Shown here: positions 17,595-25,818 of the stretch, piece by piece
How the letters are laid out: every line of letters begins with the position of its first letter
How positions within the stretch are numbered: the stretch's first letter is position 1
Origin: Flagellimonas hymeniacidonis
Lineage (GTDB): Bacteria; Bacteroidota; Bacteroidia; Flavobacteriales; Flavobacteriaceae
Direction: 5' to 3'
Length of the DNA: 64,000 nucleotides
NCBI RefSeq assembly: GCF_008040165.1
Contig: NZ_VRUR01000002.1
Location: 1,736,001-1,800,000 of the forward strand
Made by a program: the position numbers and the translations under genes
The notes under the pieces: model-generated
What the model was told of the DNA's origin: nothing
The model's database searches: none
Seen by the model: only the letters and a program-made list of their open reading frames with translations

Positions 17595-19286
17595 ATGGAT
17601 ATAGAAAACAGAAAATGGTGGAAAGAAGGTGTAGTATACCAGATTTACCCAAGAAGTTTTCAAGATACCACAGGAAATGGTGTAGGCGATTTACAAGGAA
17701 TAATCAAAAGGCTGGATTACATCAAAAGTCTTGGTATCGACATTATTTGGCTCTGCCCTGTATACAAATCTCCAAATGACGATAATGGTTATGATATTAG
17801 CGATTACCGCAATATTATGGAGGAATTTGGAACCATGTCAGATTTTGATGAGTTGTTGGCAGAAATGCATACCCGTGGCTTAAAATTGGTGATGGATTTG
17901 GTAGTCAACCATACCAGTGATGAACACCAATGGTTTGAAGAATCCAGAAAATCCAGGGATAATGCATACCGTGATTATTATCATTGGTGGCCGGCAGAAA
18001 AAGGAACTCCTCCAAAACGCTTTAGCTATTTTGATGTGGACGGCGATGCATGGAAATATGATGAACCAACAGATAGCTACTACTTACACTACTTTTCAGT
18101 AAAACAGCCAGATCTTAAGTGGGAAAATCCCAAAGTGCGTCAGGAGATTTATGATATGATGCATTTTTGGTTTAAAAAAGGGGTGGATGGCTTCCGGATG
18201 GATGTGATTCCTTTTATTTCCAAAGACATCAACTACCCAGAATTACCGGAAGAATTTAACGGAAACTTTATCCCGTTTTATGCCAATGGCCCAAAATTGC
18301 ATGAGTATTTGCATGAAATGAACCAAGAAGTTCTTAGTAAGTATGATATTATGACCGTGGGAGAAACTCCCGGGGTGGCAAGGGACCAAGCCTTATTATT
18401 TGTGGACGAGGAAAGAGAAGAACTCAATATGTTTTTCCATTTTGAATTGATGTCCCTTGACCGTGATGGGGATGAAGTCTTCTGGATGCGAGAGGACAAA
18501 TGGAAACTCACCGAGTTCAAAAAAATACATTCTGATTGGGATGAGACCTTTGCCGAAAAAGGCTGGGGCAGTATGTTTTTGAGCAACCATGACAACCCAA
18601 GAACCGTGAGCCGATGGGGCAACGATTCCCCTGAACATTGGCATAATTCTGCTACTATGCTTCACACTTTCCTATTGACCATGAAAGGTACTCCATATTT
18701 TTACTATGGTGATGAAATAGGAATGTCCAATATTCGATTTGATACTATTGATGATTATCAAGATATCAATACCCTCAACAGATACGAGTTGCTAAAACAG
18801 CAAGGGGTGGATTTGGATACGTTTATCGAAAATGAAAAAGAAGCCAGTCGCGATAACGGAAGAACACCAATGCAATGGGATGCATCTGAACATGCAGGTT
18901 TTTCCAAAGGAACGCCGTGGTTAAAAGTGCACCCAAACCATAAAAAAGGACTCAACGTTGCTGAACAGGAAAAGGAACGGGACTCTGTATTAAACTATTT
19001 CAAGAAAATGGTTCAGCTACGCAAAGACCATTTGGGGTTAGTGTACGGAGATTACCAATTATTATTGGAGGATAATGAACAGGTTTATGCGTATACCAGG
19101 AGTTTGGATGATGAGAATTATCTGGTACTGCTTAGTTTTTCTGAAGAAAAAGTAAGTTTAGAATTGGGTGATTTGGCAAGTTCAACGGTACAACTGCTTA
19201 TCTCCAACGATTCCAACGTAGTGCTGAAAAGCAGTACTATTTTTGAGCTAAATCCGTACCAGGCTTGTGTTTATAAAATTGACTAA
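17595..19286 (+). CDS. GH13 oligo-1,6-glucosidase (alpha-1,6-specific alpha-glucosidase)
   Basis: The 563-residue cytoplasmic GH13 enzyme should cleave alpha-1,6 bonds at the non-reducing end of isomalto-oligosaccharides. The subfamily marker QPDLKWENP is a variant of QPDLNW. The catalytic triad is Asp203 (GFRMDV), Glu257 (VGETPG) and Asp333 (SNHDNPRT). The residue after the nucleophile is Val204; valine there is the known mark of 1,6-specific enzymes, whereas 1,4-specific relatives carry Thr or Ala. EASRDNGRTPMQWD is also typical. It is monocistronic. It is not trehalose synthase, so it does not complete the GlgE pathway upstream. Confidence 0.88.
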   Translation: MDIENRKWWKEGVVYQIYPRSFQDTTGNGVGDLQGIIKRLDYIKSLGIDIIWLCPVYKSPNDDNGYDISDYRNIMEEFGTMSDFDELLAEMHTRGLKLVMDLVVNHTSDEHQWFEESRKSRDNAYRDYYHWWPAEKGTPPKRFSYFDVDGDAWKYDEPTDSYYLHYFSVKQPDLKWENPKVRQEIYDMMHFWFKKGVDGFRMDVIPFISKDINYPELPEEFNGNFIPFYANGPKLHEYLHEMNQEVLSKYDIMTVGETPGVARDQALLFVDEEREELNMFFHFELMSLDRDGDEVFWMREDKWKLTEFKKIHSDWDETFAEKGWGSMFLSNHDNPRTVSRWGNDSPEHWHNSATMLHTFLLTMKGTPYFYYGDEIGMSNIRFDTIDDYQDINTLNRYELLKQQGVDLDTFIENEKEASRDNGRTPMQWDASEHAGFSKGTPWLKVHPNHKKGLNVAEQEKERDSVLNYFKKMVQLRKDHLGLVYGDYQLLLEDNEQVYAYTRSLDDENYLVLLSFSEEKVSLELGDLASSTVQLLISNDSNVVLKSSTIFELNPYQACVYKID

Positions 19287-19321
19287 ATCAACTTTTGTTG
19301 AATTTAAAAGAATGCCCCAAA

Positions 19322-19471
19322 ACTCGGATAACACTTATTGGTCTCGTATAATCGTCAGTTACGGGTTAATATACGTTAATTTTCGGTTAGGAACTGACGT
19401 TAGCAATTCCGAGTGGATTCGGACGTAGTCGAATCCGCCGTAATTAGGGGTTATACATTGTTGTACAACGT
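19322..19471. repeat. Folded repeat at the 3' side of the 19475-20170 gene (cassette-like end)
   Basis: This non-coding stretch contains nested inverted repeats: ACTCGGA (19322-19328) pairs with TCCGAGT (19408-19414), and CGTCAGTT (19353-19360) pairs with AACTGACG (19392-19399). A separate hairpin GGATTCG...CGAATCC occupies about 19415-19436. The block ends in GTTGTACAACGT (19460-19471), whose first ten bases are a perfect palindrome. A near copy of that box lies upstream of the gene's start. The layout recalls a recombination site of a gene cassette; it is not a simple terminator. Confidence 0.55.
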
Positions 19472-19474
19472 ACT

Positions 19475-20170
19475 TTATTTTTCATTATCGATAAGCCAAG
19501 GTTGTTCAAATTCCGTTGTTTTTTTCAATTCCCTTTTTAATTTTTCTCGGTCTAATTCCAATTCAGAATATTCTGCTCGTTCATAGAGTAGGTTATAAGC
19601 TGATTGATGAAGTCCGTATTTCTTTAATGTATAAAAATCCGATTTCAATTTTTCCGAATTCAGATTGTAATTATCAAATTCAATTTTCAATAAGTCAACT
19701 AAAGTGTCATTAACAAACTGATTTTCAAAATTCAGTCGTTTATTATCCGATTTTAAAGAGTTAAATTCTCGGATTATTTCATAAACGATTGAGTCGTTTT
19801 TCTCCGCTTTTCTACGATTCCAGAATTCAGCGTAATATTTGGTTTGTATTTCAGGTTTATCATAAGTCAGTTCCAAACTGTCCATTAAATTCTCGAAATT
19901 CCGTTTTATATAAATCCCTTGAATTAAAAATTCGTTCTCGCTTTTGAAAATCAGGTTTTCAAGTTTGTCGTAACCAAATTTTTTAAATGATTCGTGAACC
20001 ATTTTAAGATTTTCAGGTTTCCTAATCCACGAGTTTTTTGTCCAGTTTCCATTTCTCAAATCAAAAAATGAAGTTTGGTTTTCTGCATAAAATTCCAATT
20101 CAGATTTTTTGTCATTTTTACAAGACAGAAATAAGAAAATCAAAAGTGAAATTGTCAGCAGTTTGTTCAT
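19475..20170 (-). CDS. Uncharacterised lipoprotein carried in a cassette-like unit
   Basis: The start chosen is ATG 20170, which gives MNKLLTISLLIFLFLSCKND, a lipoprotein signal with Cys at residue 17 (231 residues). An upstream start at 20194 would add eight residues and cross the boundary repeat. The mature protein is rich in Lys, Glu, Asn, Phe and Tyr and mostly helical in pattern; I recognise no domain. It appears more AT-rich than the surrounding genes. It is bracketed by GTTGyACAACGT boxes (19460-19471 and 20180-20191), with a folded repeat on its 3' side, so it was probably acquired as a single-gene unit. Confidence 0.65.
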   Translation of the reverse strand: MNKLLTISLLIFLFLSCKNDKKSELEFYAENQTSFFDLRNGNWTKNSWIRKPENLKMVHESFKKFGYDKLENLIFKSENEFLIQGIYIKRNFENLMDSLELTYDKPEIQTKYYAEFWNRRKAEKNDSIVYEIIREFNSLKSDNKRLNFENQFVNDTLVDLLKIEFDNYNLNSEKLKSDFYTLKKYGLHQSAYNLLYERAEYSELELDREKLKRELKKTTEFEQPWLIDNEK

Positions 20171-20179
20171 TTTGGGTAT

Positions 20180-20191
20180 GTTGCACAACGT
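20180..20191. repeat. Boundary box GTTGCACAACGT
   Basis: This 12-mer differs by one base from GTTGTACAACGT at 19460-19471. The two copies lie in direct orientation and enclose the lipoprotein gene. The box ends one base into the TGA stop (minus strand, 20193-20191) of the short relic frame next door. Confidence 0.5.
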
Positions 20192-20301
20192 CAAGCTAAA
20201 AATCGTTTCAATGATTCTTTAGCAACAGATACCTGAAGTTCGGGAATTTTTAGCAAAGAAGCCAGTATAAATGGATCACCAAATCTTTTAATCTGATCAA
20301 C
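20191..20301 (-). pseudogene. Possible C-terminal relic of a lost gene
   Basis: After the amber stop of the NDH-2 gene the same minus-strand frame stays open for 36 codons and ends in TGA at 20193-20191. The translation includes KRFGDPFILASLLKIP and then VSVAKESLKRFLA, which looks like a real protein tail rather than random AT-rich sequence. It has no start codon of its own. It may be the end of a gene whose body was removed when the adjacent unit inserted, or a recently separated C-terminal extension of NDH-2. This is inference. Confidence 0.25.
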
Positions 20302-21585
20302 CTATTTAGCCCTTACTTTTTTAAACGGCCTAATGATCAAACGTGCTTCGCGATCAAATCGGATGTAGTTGTATACCCAGTTAATAAAGACCACTACTCT
20401 ATTCCGAAACCCAATTAAGAAGTACAGGTGCACAAACATCCAAACAAACCAGGCAAAAACACCTTGAAACTTAAACCTTGGCAAATCCACAACAGCTTTA
20501 TTTCTGCCTACCGTGGCCATAGTTCCCTTATCCTTATACACAAAAGGCTTTAAAGGTTTGTTTTCAACAATCCGCACCAAGTTCTCCCCTAAATTCTCAC
20601 CTTGCTGCATAGCAGGCTGTGCCATCATGGGGTGTCCATGCGGAAAAGCTTCGGTTTCCATTTGTGCTACATCGCCAATGGCAAAAATTTCTTTGAATCC
20701 ATCAACTTGGTGAAATTGGTTTACTGGTAATCGGCCTCCACGGCACAACAACTCTTTAGCATCCAAACCTTCAATACGCACCGCCTGTACTCCTGCTGCC
20801 CACACCAAGGTAGCACAATCAAAAGAGGTATCGGTATCTGTTGAAACATGCACGCCATCATAATCTGTAACGCGAATATCCTTCCAGACATTAACCCCAA
20901 GACTTTCTAAAAAGCGTTCCGCTTTGCTCGAAGCTATTTCACTCATTGCAGGAAGAATTCTATCGCTCCCTTGCACCAGATTGATTTGTGCCCTACGGGT
21001 ATCCAAATCTGGATAATCCTTTGGTAAAATTCCTTTCTTAATTTCGGCAAGTGCGCCTGCCAACTCCACACCCGTTGGTCCACCTCCAACGATAACAAAA
21101 TTCATTAAGGCGTCGCGCTCGTGAAGGTCATCCGTTAATAAAGCTTGTTCAAAATTCTCCAAAATTAGACTCCGAAGATTCAAGGACTGTGGAATGGATT
21201 TCATGGCCATCCCCATAGCTTCAATATTTTTATTTCCAAAGAAATTCGTTTCAGAACCTGTGGCTACTACCAAATAATCATACTGAATTTCTCCAATATT
21301 AGTTTGTAGCATTCTTCCGTTAGTATCGATTCGCTCTACCTCAGCCAATCTAAAGTAAAAATTAGAATATCCTTGTAGCACTTTACGAATAGGATATGCA
21401 ATGGAATCTGGCTCCAACCCGCCTGTTGAAACTTGATATAAAAGTGGTTGAAAAGTATGGTAGTTATTTTTATCAATCAAAACCACCTGCACTTCTTTTT
21501 TACAGAGTTTTTTAGCTAATGCTATACCTCCAAAGCCACCGCCGATAATAATAATTCTTGGAAAACTGGATTGTGGAATATTCAT
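20302..21585 (-). CDS. Type II NADH dehydrogenase (NDH-2)
   Basis: NDH-2 is a single-subunit flavoprotein that passes electrons from NADH to quinone without pumping protons. Start 21585 (MNIPQSS) is chosen because a TAAATTTG promoter box lies at 21600-21607, downstream of the longest possible start at 21618. ATG 21594 is the alternative. Seen are the FAD motif GGGFGG near residue 14, VVATGSETNFFG, the NADH-binding GGGPTGVELAG, and FAIGDVAQME. Near the C-terminus a hydrophobic stretch (FAWFVWMFVHLYFLIGF) serves as membrane anchor. About 427 residues, a normal length. Confidence 0.9.
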   Translation of the reverse strand: MNIPQSSFPRIIIIGGGFGGIALAKKLCKKEVQVVLIDKNNYHTFQPLLYQVSTGGLEPDSIAYPIRKVLQGYSNFYFRLAEVERIDTNGRMLQTNIGEIQYDYLVVATGSETNFFGNKNIEAMGMAMKSIPQSLNLRSLILENFEQALLTDDLHERDALMNFVIVGGGPTGVELAGALAEIKKGILPKDYPDLDTRRAQINLVQGSDRILPAMSEIASSKAERFLESLGVNVWKDIRVTDYDGVHVSTDTDTSFDCATLVWAAGVQAVRIEGLDAKELLCRGGRLPVNQFHQVDGFKEIFAIGDVAQMETEAFPHGHPMMAQPAMQQGENLGENLVRIVENKPLKPFVYKDKGTMATVGRNKAVVDLPRFKFQGVFAWFVWMFVHLYFLIGFRNRVVVFINWVYNYIRFDREARLIIRPFKKVRAK

Positions 21586-21599
21586 AGTTGACATGGGCG

Positions 21600-21607
21600 C
21601 AAATTTA
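21600..21607 (-). promoter_or_regulatory. Promoter of the NDH-2 gene
   Basis: On the minus strand TAAATTTG is an exact TAnnTTTG box, preceded after a 22-base spacer by TTG. The transcript should begin within about ten bases of ATG 21594/21585, giving a very short or no leader. This decides the start codon. Confidence 0.6.
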
Positions 21608-21687
21608 CGTAATCCCAAGACCTTAAAATCAATTTAAGATGGGTTTTTTAGTATCTTTAAAGTCTGACTAATTCAAATAACCTTCCA

Positions 21688-23115
21688 ATGAAAAAAGCAC
21701 TTCTATTTAGTATTGCAAGCCTCTCTTTTGTATTCACTTCTTTTGCCCAAGAAGATAGAAACAACGCCTTAAAAAATTTAGACAGCAAAACTCAAAAATA
21801 TGGGGATATCGCCCACGAAATTTGGGAACTTGCTGAAATGGGGTATTTAGAAAATAAGAGTTCTGCCCTGTTGCAAAAAACGCTTTCAGATGAAGGTTTT
21901 TCCATAAATAAAGGCGTCGCAGGAATTCCTACTGCTTTTATAGCCGAATATGGGTCGGGGTATCCAGTAATTGCAATTTTGGGAGAGTATGACGCACTCC
22001 CAGGTTTATCCCAACAAGCCGTAGCTGAAAAAAAATCCGCAAACAAAGCTGCAGGTCACGCATGCGGACATCACCTTTTCGGAACAGCTTCCACTGCAGC
22101 CGCAATTGCTGTAAAAGATTGGTTAAAGAAAAGTAAAACACAGGGTACTATCCGCTTTTATGGTTGTCCGGCAGAAGAAGGAGGTTCTGGTAAGGTATAT
22201 ATGGTGAGAGAAGGGCTCTTTAATGATGTGGATGCCGCAATTCATTGGCACCCTGGAGCTCAAAACGCCGCAAGTGCAGGTGCTGCCCTTGCCAATAAAT
22301 CAGCCAAATTCCGGTTTCATGGTACTTCGGCCCATGCCGCTGGAGCTCCAGATAGGGGTCGTTCCGCTTTGGATGGGGTTGAAGCCATGAACAATATGGT
22401 TAACATGATGCGTGAACATATTCCGCAAGAAGCGCGCATACATTATGTAATTACAGATGGTGGTAAAGCACCCAATGTGGTTCCAAATTTTGCAGAAGTC
22501 TATTACTACGCAAGACATAATAAAAGAGATGTTGTCATTGATATTTTTGACCGTATTGTTAAAGCAGCGGAAGGAGCGGCTTTGGGAACGGGTACCACCA
22601 TGGACTATGAAATGATTGGAGGTACGCACGAATTGTTGCCAAACCTTACCCTTCAAAAATTAATGCATGATAACTTAACCACTGTTGGCGGGGTTTCTTA
22701 TTCTGATGAAGAAAAAGCTTTTGCCAATAAAATCTCAGTTAGTTTGGGCTATGAGGAATTAGATATCCAAAGAGCAAACTCCATCCAACCTTACAAAGAA
22801 GAGGCCAGAGCATATGGGTCTACAGATGTGGGTGATGTAAGTTTTACCATACCCACTGTAGGTATGGGTGCCGCTACTTGGGTGCCCGGCACCCCAGCAC
22901 ATAGTTGGCAAGCTGTTGCGGCAGGGGGTACTTCTATTGGAACAAAAGGAATGATGGTTGCTGCCAAAACACTTACCCTTACCGCTATGGATCTATTTAA
23001 AACACCGAGCACAATTGACAAGGCAAAAGCCGAATTAGAGGAAAGAAGAGGTAAAGATTTTAAATATATACCGCTGCTTGGCGACAGACCACCTGCTTTG
23101 GACTATAGAAAATAA
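21688..23115 (+). CDS. M20-family amidohydrolase, exported
   Basis: The 475-residue protein is an M20D-type metallo-amidohydrolase resembling AbgB (p-aminobenzoyl-glutamate hydrolase subunit) and other N-acyl amino acid hydrolases. It starts with a signal peptide (MKKALLFSIASLSFVFTSFAQ), so it is periplasmic. Metal-site motifs are GEYDALPGLSQ, GHACGHHLFG, CPAEEGGSGK and IHWHPG. A dimerisation/lid domain follows (HAAGAPDRGRSALDG). Substrate is unknown; exported relatives often remove acyl or aryl groups from amino acids or dipeptides. TATCTTTA at 21652-21659 is a near match to a -7 box. Confidence 0.87.
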   Translation: MKKALLFSIASLSFVFTSFAQEDRNNALKNLDSKTQKYGDIAHEIWELAEMGYLENKSSALLQKTLSDEGFSINKGVAGIPTAFIAEYGSGYPVIAILGEYDALPGLSQQAVAEKKSANKAAGHACGHHLFGTASTAAAIAVKDWLKKSKTQGTIRFYGCPAEEGGSGKVYMVREGLFNDVDAAIHWHPGAQNAASAGAALANKSAKFRFHGTSAHAAGAPDRGRSALDGVEAMNNMVNMMREHIPQEARIHYVITDGGKAPNVVPNFAEVYYYARHNKRDVVIDIFDRIVKAAEGAALGTGTTMDYEMIGGTHELLPNLTLQKLMHDNLTTVGGVSYSDEEKAFANKISVSLGYEELDIQRANSIQPYKEEARAYGSTDVGDVSFTIPTVGMGAATWVPGTPAHSWQAVAAGGTSIGTKGMMVAAKTLTLTAMDLFKTPSTIDKAKAELEERRGKDFKYIPLLGDRPPALDYRK

Positions 23116-23188
23116 TTTCTCTTTTCTTCTCGTGCAATTGTAACAAATGTCCTTTTATACATACTTATAAGGCAAACTTACCAACCCT

Positions 23189-23683
23189 TTGAATAAAGAA
23201 CTGGAACATCGATTTGTAACAGAACTTGAGAACAATCAGAACATTGTTCACAAGGTGTGCAGTCTGTATACCAACAATAGGGATGCTCATAACGATTTGT
23301 TTCAGGAAATTACAATCCAGTTATGGAAAGCCTATCCCAAGTTTAGAGGAGATGCCAAATTCAGCACATGGATGTACCGTGTGGCATTAAATACGGCCAT
23401 AACACTTTATAGAAAATCTAAAAAACGGGTGCAAACCCAAGATTATGATTCGGTAATTTTTAAAATTAAGACCGACGAATATGATGATACGGAAGAAAAA
23501 CAATTAAAATTAATGTACAATGCCGTAAGGCAGTTGGGGGACATTGATAAGGCTTTGGTTTTTCTGTATCTAGAGGATAAAGATTATGCTGAAATATCAG
23601 AAACTTTGGGGATTACCGAAGTAAATGCAAGGGTAAAAATGAATAGAGTAAAAAATAAATTAAGAACCATATTAAATCCTTAG
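23189..23683 (+). CDS. ECF-type RNA polymerase sigma factor
   Basis: The 164-residue protein has a TTG start. Sigma region 2 is seen in DLFQEITIQLWKAYPKFRGDAKFSTW, with the following MYRVALNTAITLYRK. Region 4 is YLEDKDYAEISETLGITEVNARVKMNRVKNKLR. It directs RNA polymerase to a specific gene set. The next gene, three bases downstream, encodes a membrane protein with a cytoplasmic N-terminus and is the likely partner or anti-sigma factor. Confidence 0.9.
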   Translation: MNKELEHRFVTELENNQNIVHKVCSLYTNNRDAHNDLFQEITIQLWKAYPKFRGDAKFSTWMYRVALNTAITLYRKSKKRVQTQDYDSVIFKIKTDEYDDTEEKQLKLMYNAVRQLGDIDKALVFLYLEDKDYAEISETLGITEVNARVKMNRVKNKLRTILNP

Positions 23684-23686
23684 GTT

Positions 23687-24331
23687 ATGATGGATGAACT
23701 GGAGCTCTTAAAAAAAGACTGGCAGAAAAAGGATGATCATCTTCCTAAGCTGTCCTATGATCAGATATATAAGATGATTTGGAAAAAATCATCATCTATT
23801 GTGAAGTGGATTTTTTATATCAGTTTGATAGAATTTGTCTTTTGGGCAGGAATAAATATCATATTTAGCGATCCCGAATCTATGCAAGAGCTCAAAGCCA
23901 TGCATATTTACAATACTATGATGGTGTTGAATTTTGTGAACTACGCGGTGATACTGTACTTCATTTATAAATTCTACAAAAATTATAGAAAGATTTCCTT
24001 CACAGACTCTTCTAAAAAGTTGATGAAAACCATACTCGATGTCAAAAAAACAGTGACGCAATATGTGTGGTTCAATCTTATCATTTTTACCATCACTTTG
24101 GTTATTAGCATCTATGGTGTTTTTATCTATGGTCCCGAAGGAAGACAAATTATAGAAGCAGCCACACAAGAGGGTAGCGAAACTACATTTTGGATCATGA
24201 TCATCATCGTTTCGATAGTATTTACTGCAGTCTTACTACTATTGATATGGTTGTTTTACAAATTGCTTTATGGAATTCTATTAAAAAGACTCAAGGAAAA
24301 TTACAATGAGCTAAAAAAATTGGAGGTTTAA
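23687..24331 (+). CDS. Membrane protein, probable regulator of the adjacent ECF sigma factor
   Basis: The 214-residue protein has a charged N-terminus of about 40 residues (MMDELELLKKDWQKKDDHLPKLSYDQIYKMI). Four predicted membrane helices follow (roughly 43-65, 75-97, 122-148, 163-190), then a charged tail. It lacks the classic zinc anti-sigma His-x3-Cys-x2-Cys motif. The role is inferred from tight coupling to the sigma gene and is common for such pairs in Flavobacteriia. Its stop overlaps by four bases the stop of the convergent acyltransferase. Confidence 0.6.
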   Translation: MMDELELLKKDWQKKDDHLPKLSYDQIYKMIWKKSSSIVKWIFYISLIEFVFWAGINIIFSDPESMQELKAMHIYNTMMVLNFVNYAVILYFIYKFYKNYRKISFTDSSKKLMKTILDVKKTVTQYVWFNLIIFTITLVISIYGVFIYGPEGRQIIEAATQEGSETTFWIMIIIVSIVFTAVLLLLIWLFYKLLYGILLKRLKENYNELKKLEV

Positions 24332-25140
24332 TCACCTTTATAGCTATACCTTCTTTTTCGATGCTCAGCCTCGTATGCAGCAAGTTCTTCCTTGGAAATC
24401 ACCTTTAAAAAAGAGGGGTGTTGTTCAATGGCATACTCCAACTTTTCCATAATAGAGTCAATGGACTCGTTATCGTAGTCAATTTCAAGGGGTGTTTTTA
24501 TATGCATGGATTGAAGAATTCCTTTCTTTTTTACACGCAATCCCTTTTTATCAAAAGAACGTCTAAAACCATCTATAACCACGGGAACTACCACTGGTTT
24601 ATACCTCTTAATAATATGTGCCGTTCCCTTACGAAGCGGTTTCCATGGGGTGGTGGTCCCTTGAGGGAAAGTAATTACCCATCCGTCTTCCAAAGCCATG
24701 GCAATATTGCTGATATCACTAAATTTTACCTGCCGGTTTACATCCTGTCCGTCTGCTCTCCATGTTCTTTCAATACTTATGGAACCCGCATAGGCCAGTA
24801 TTTTGGCTATTAAGCTTTGCTTCATGGTTTCCTTGGCAGCTACATAGTAGATATTAAGCTTAGGGTTCCAGAGATAGCCAAGGTTCCTAATAGAATCGTC
24901 CCTGCCTTTTAGGCTGGCATTAAAAACATGGAACATGGCCACAACATCCGCAAAATAGGTCTGGTGATTACTCACAAATAGAACATTGGTATCTGGTAAT
25001 TCCCGTATTATTTGGGAGCCTTCAATCTCTAAAGTATTAAATCCCTTATATCGCTGATGCGTCATCATTCCAGCAATACGAATTAACCATCGCTTTAAAA
25101 ATAGAATATGACCAAAAGGATTTTCTTTAAATAGCCCCAT
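24328..25140 (-). CDS. PlsC-like 1-acylglycerol-3-phosphate acyltransferase family protein
   Basis: The 270-residue protein belongs to the lysophospholipid acyltransferase superfamily. Block I reads SNHQTYFADVV. The histidine and aspartate are five residues apart (HX5D) instead of the usual HX4D. Block III reads FPQGTTTPWKPLRKG in place of FPEGTRS. Block IV-like PVVVPVVIDG is present. The variant blocks mean its acceptor could differ from lysophosphatidic acid. It is probably membrane-attached through the N-terminal helix region. Monocistronic. Confidence 0.8.
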   Translation of the reverse strand: MGLFKENPFGHILFLKRWLIRIAGMMTHQRYKGFNTLEIEGSQIIRELPDTNVLFVSNHQTYFADVVAMFHVFNASLKGRDDSIRNLGYLWNPKLNIYYVAAKETMKQSLIAKILAYAGSISIERTWRADGQDVNRQVKFSDISNIAMALEDGWVITFPQGTTTPWKPLRKGTAHIIKRYKPVVVPVVIDGFRRSFDKKGLRVKKKGILQSMHIKTPLEIDYDNESIDSIMEKLEYAIEQHPSFLKVISKEELAAYEAEHRKRRYSYKGD

Positions 25141-25176
25141 GCGGAATATGTTGAGGGCTAATTTACAAAATAGCGG

Positions 25177-25818
25177 TCAAAGGACTTGTTCTAAAAGTTC
25201 CTTGATTTCGCTCATCATCATTGCTGTAGCGCCCCAAACAGTATAACCGTTTAGTTTATAAGCAGGTACATTAATATTTTTGGCATAGGAGGTGCTTAAA
25301 TTTTCTTCAATATGATTGGCTTTGTCCATAAAATCCTTCAAATAAACCTCAACTAAGGCTTCAACCTCGCTCTCTTGGATTACAAAAGGCTCCGGTTTAG
25401 CATACACCCCAATAAAAGGATGAACCATAAAATTACTCGGTGGTATATACACCTCACTCAATTCTTTTAGCACCTCAACCGCATGGGTTGGAACCCCAAC
25501 TTCTTCATGAGTTTCGCGTAAAGCGGTACTTATCATATCCGTATCATGCTTTTCCACTTTACCGCCTGGGAATCCTATTTGATTGGAATGAACACCCTTA
25601 TATGTTTTCCGTAAAATGAGAAGCATACGGGTTTCCAAAGCTGCATCTGGGTAAAAAAGAGCCATAACTCCTGCCCTTTTGGGGTTTCGTTTTTCTATTT
25701 TATTTGAGTTCAACCACTGAATCCGCATTAAAGGTGACATTTTATGATGGGATTCTGCACCGGGGAGAGGTAGATTTTTTATTTTTAGAACCTGTTGATA
25801 AAATTCTTTAAAATTCAT
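25177..25818 (-). CDS. Nudix CoA pyrophosphatase-type hydrolase
   Basis: ATG 25818 (MNFKEFYQQV) is preferred; a longer start at 25899 would lie inside the divergent cyclophilin gene. The protein (213 residues) has GFPGGKVEKHDTD leading into ALRETHEEVGV, the Nudix box. LLILRKTYKGVHSNQIGFPGG fits the UPF0035/CoA pyrophosphatase signature. These enzymes cleave CoA and acyl-CoA to phosphopantetheine and 3',5'-ADP. Its start codon overlaps the divergent gene's ATG (CATG at 25816-25819), so neither gene has a private upstream region. Confidence 0.88.
   Translation of the reverse strand: MNFKEFYQQVLKIKNLPLPGAESHHKMSPLMRIQWLNSNKIEKRNPKRAGVMALFYPDAALETRMLLILRKTYKGVHSNQIGFPGGKVEKHDTDMISTALRETHEEVGVPTHAVEVLKELSEVYIPPSNFMVHPFIGVYAKPEPFVIQESEVEALVEVYLKDFMDKANHIEENLSTSYAKNINVPAYKLNGYTVWGATAMMMSEIKELLEQVL

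Noticed and set aside
17595..19286. GH13 gene as the missing trehalose synthase of the GlgE pathway
   Set aside because: It has the QPDLxW and nucleophile-Val marks of oligo-1,6-glucosidase, and lacks the TreS-type active-site surroundings.
19460..19471. Classical integron attC site
   Set aside because: The GTTGTACAACGT box has a GTT core, but I cannot find a matching inverse core at the far end with attC spacing, and no integron integrase is present. Only a cassette-like call is kept.
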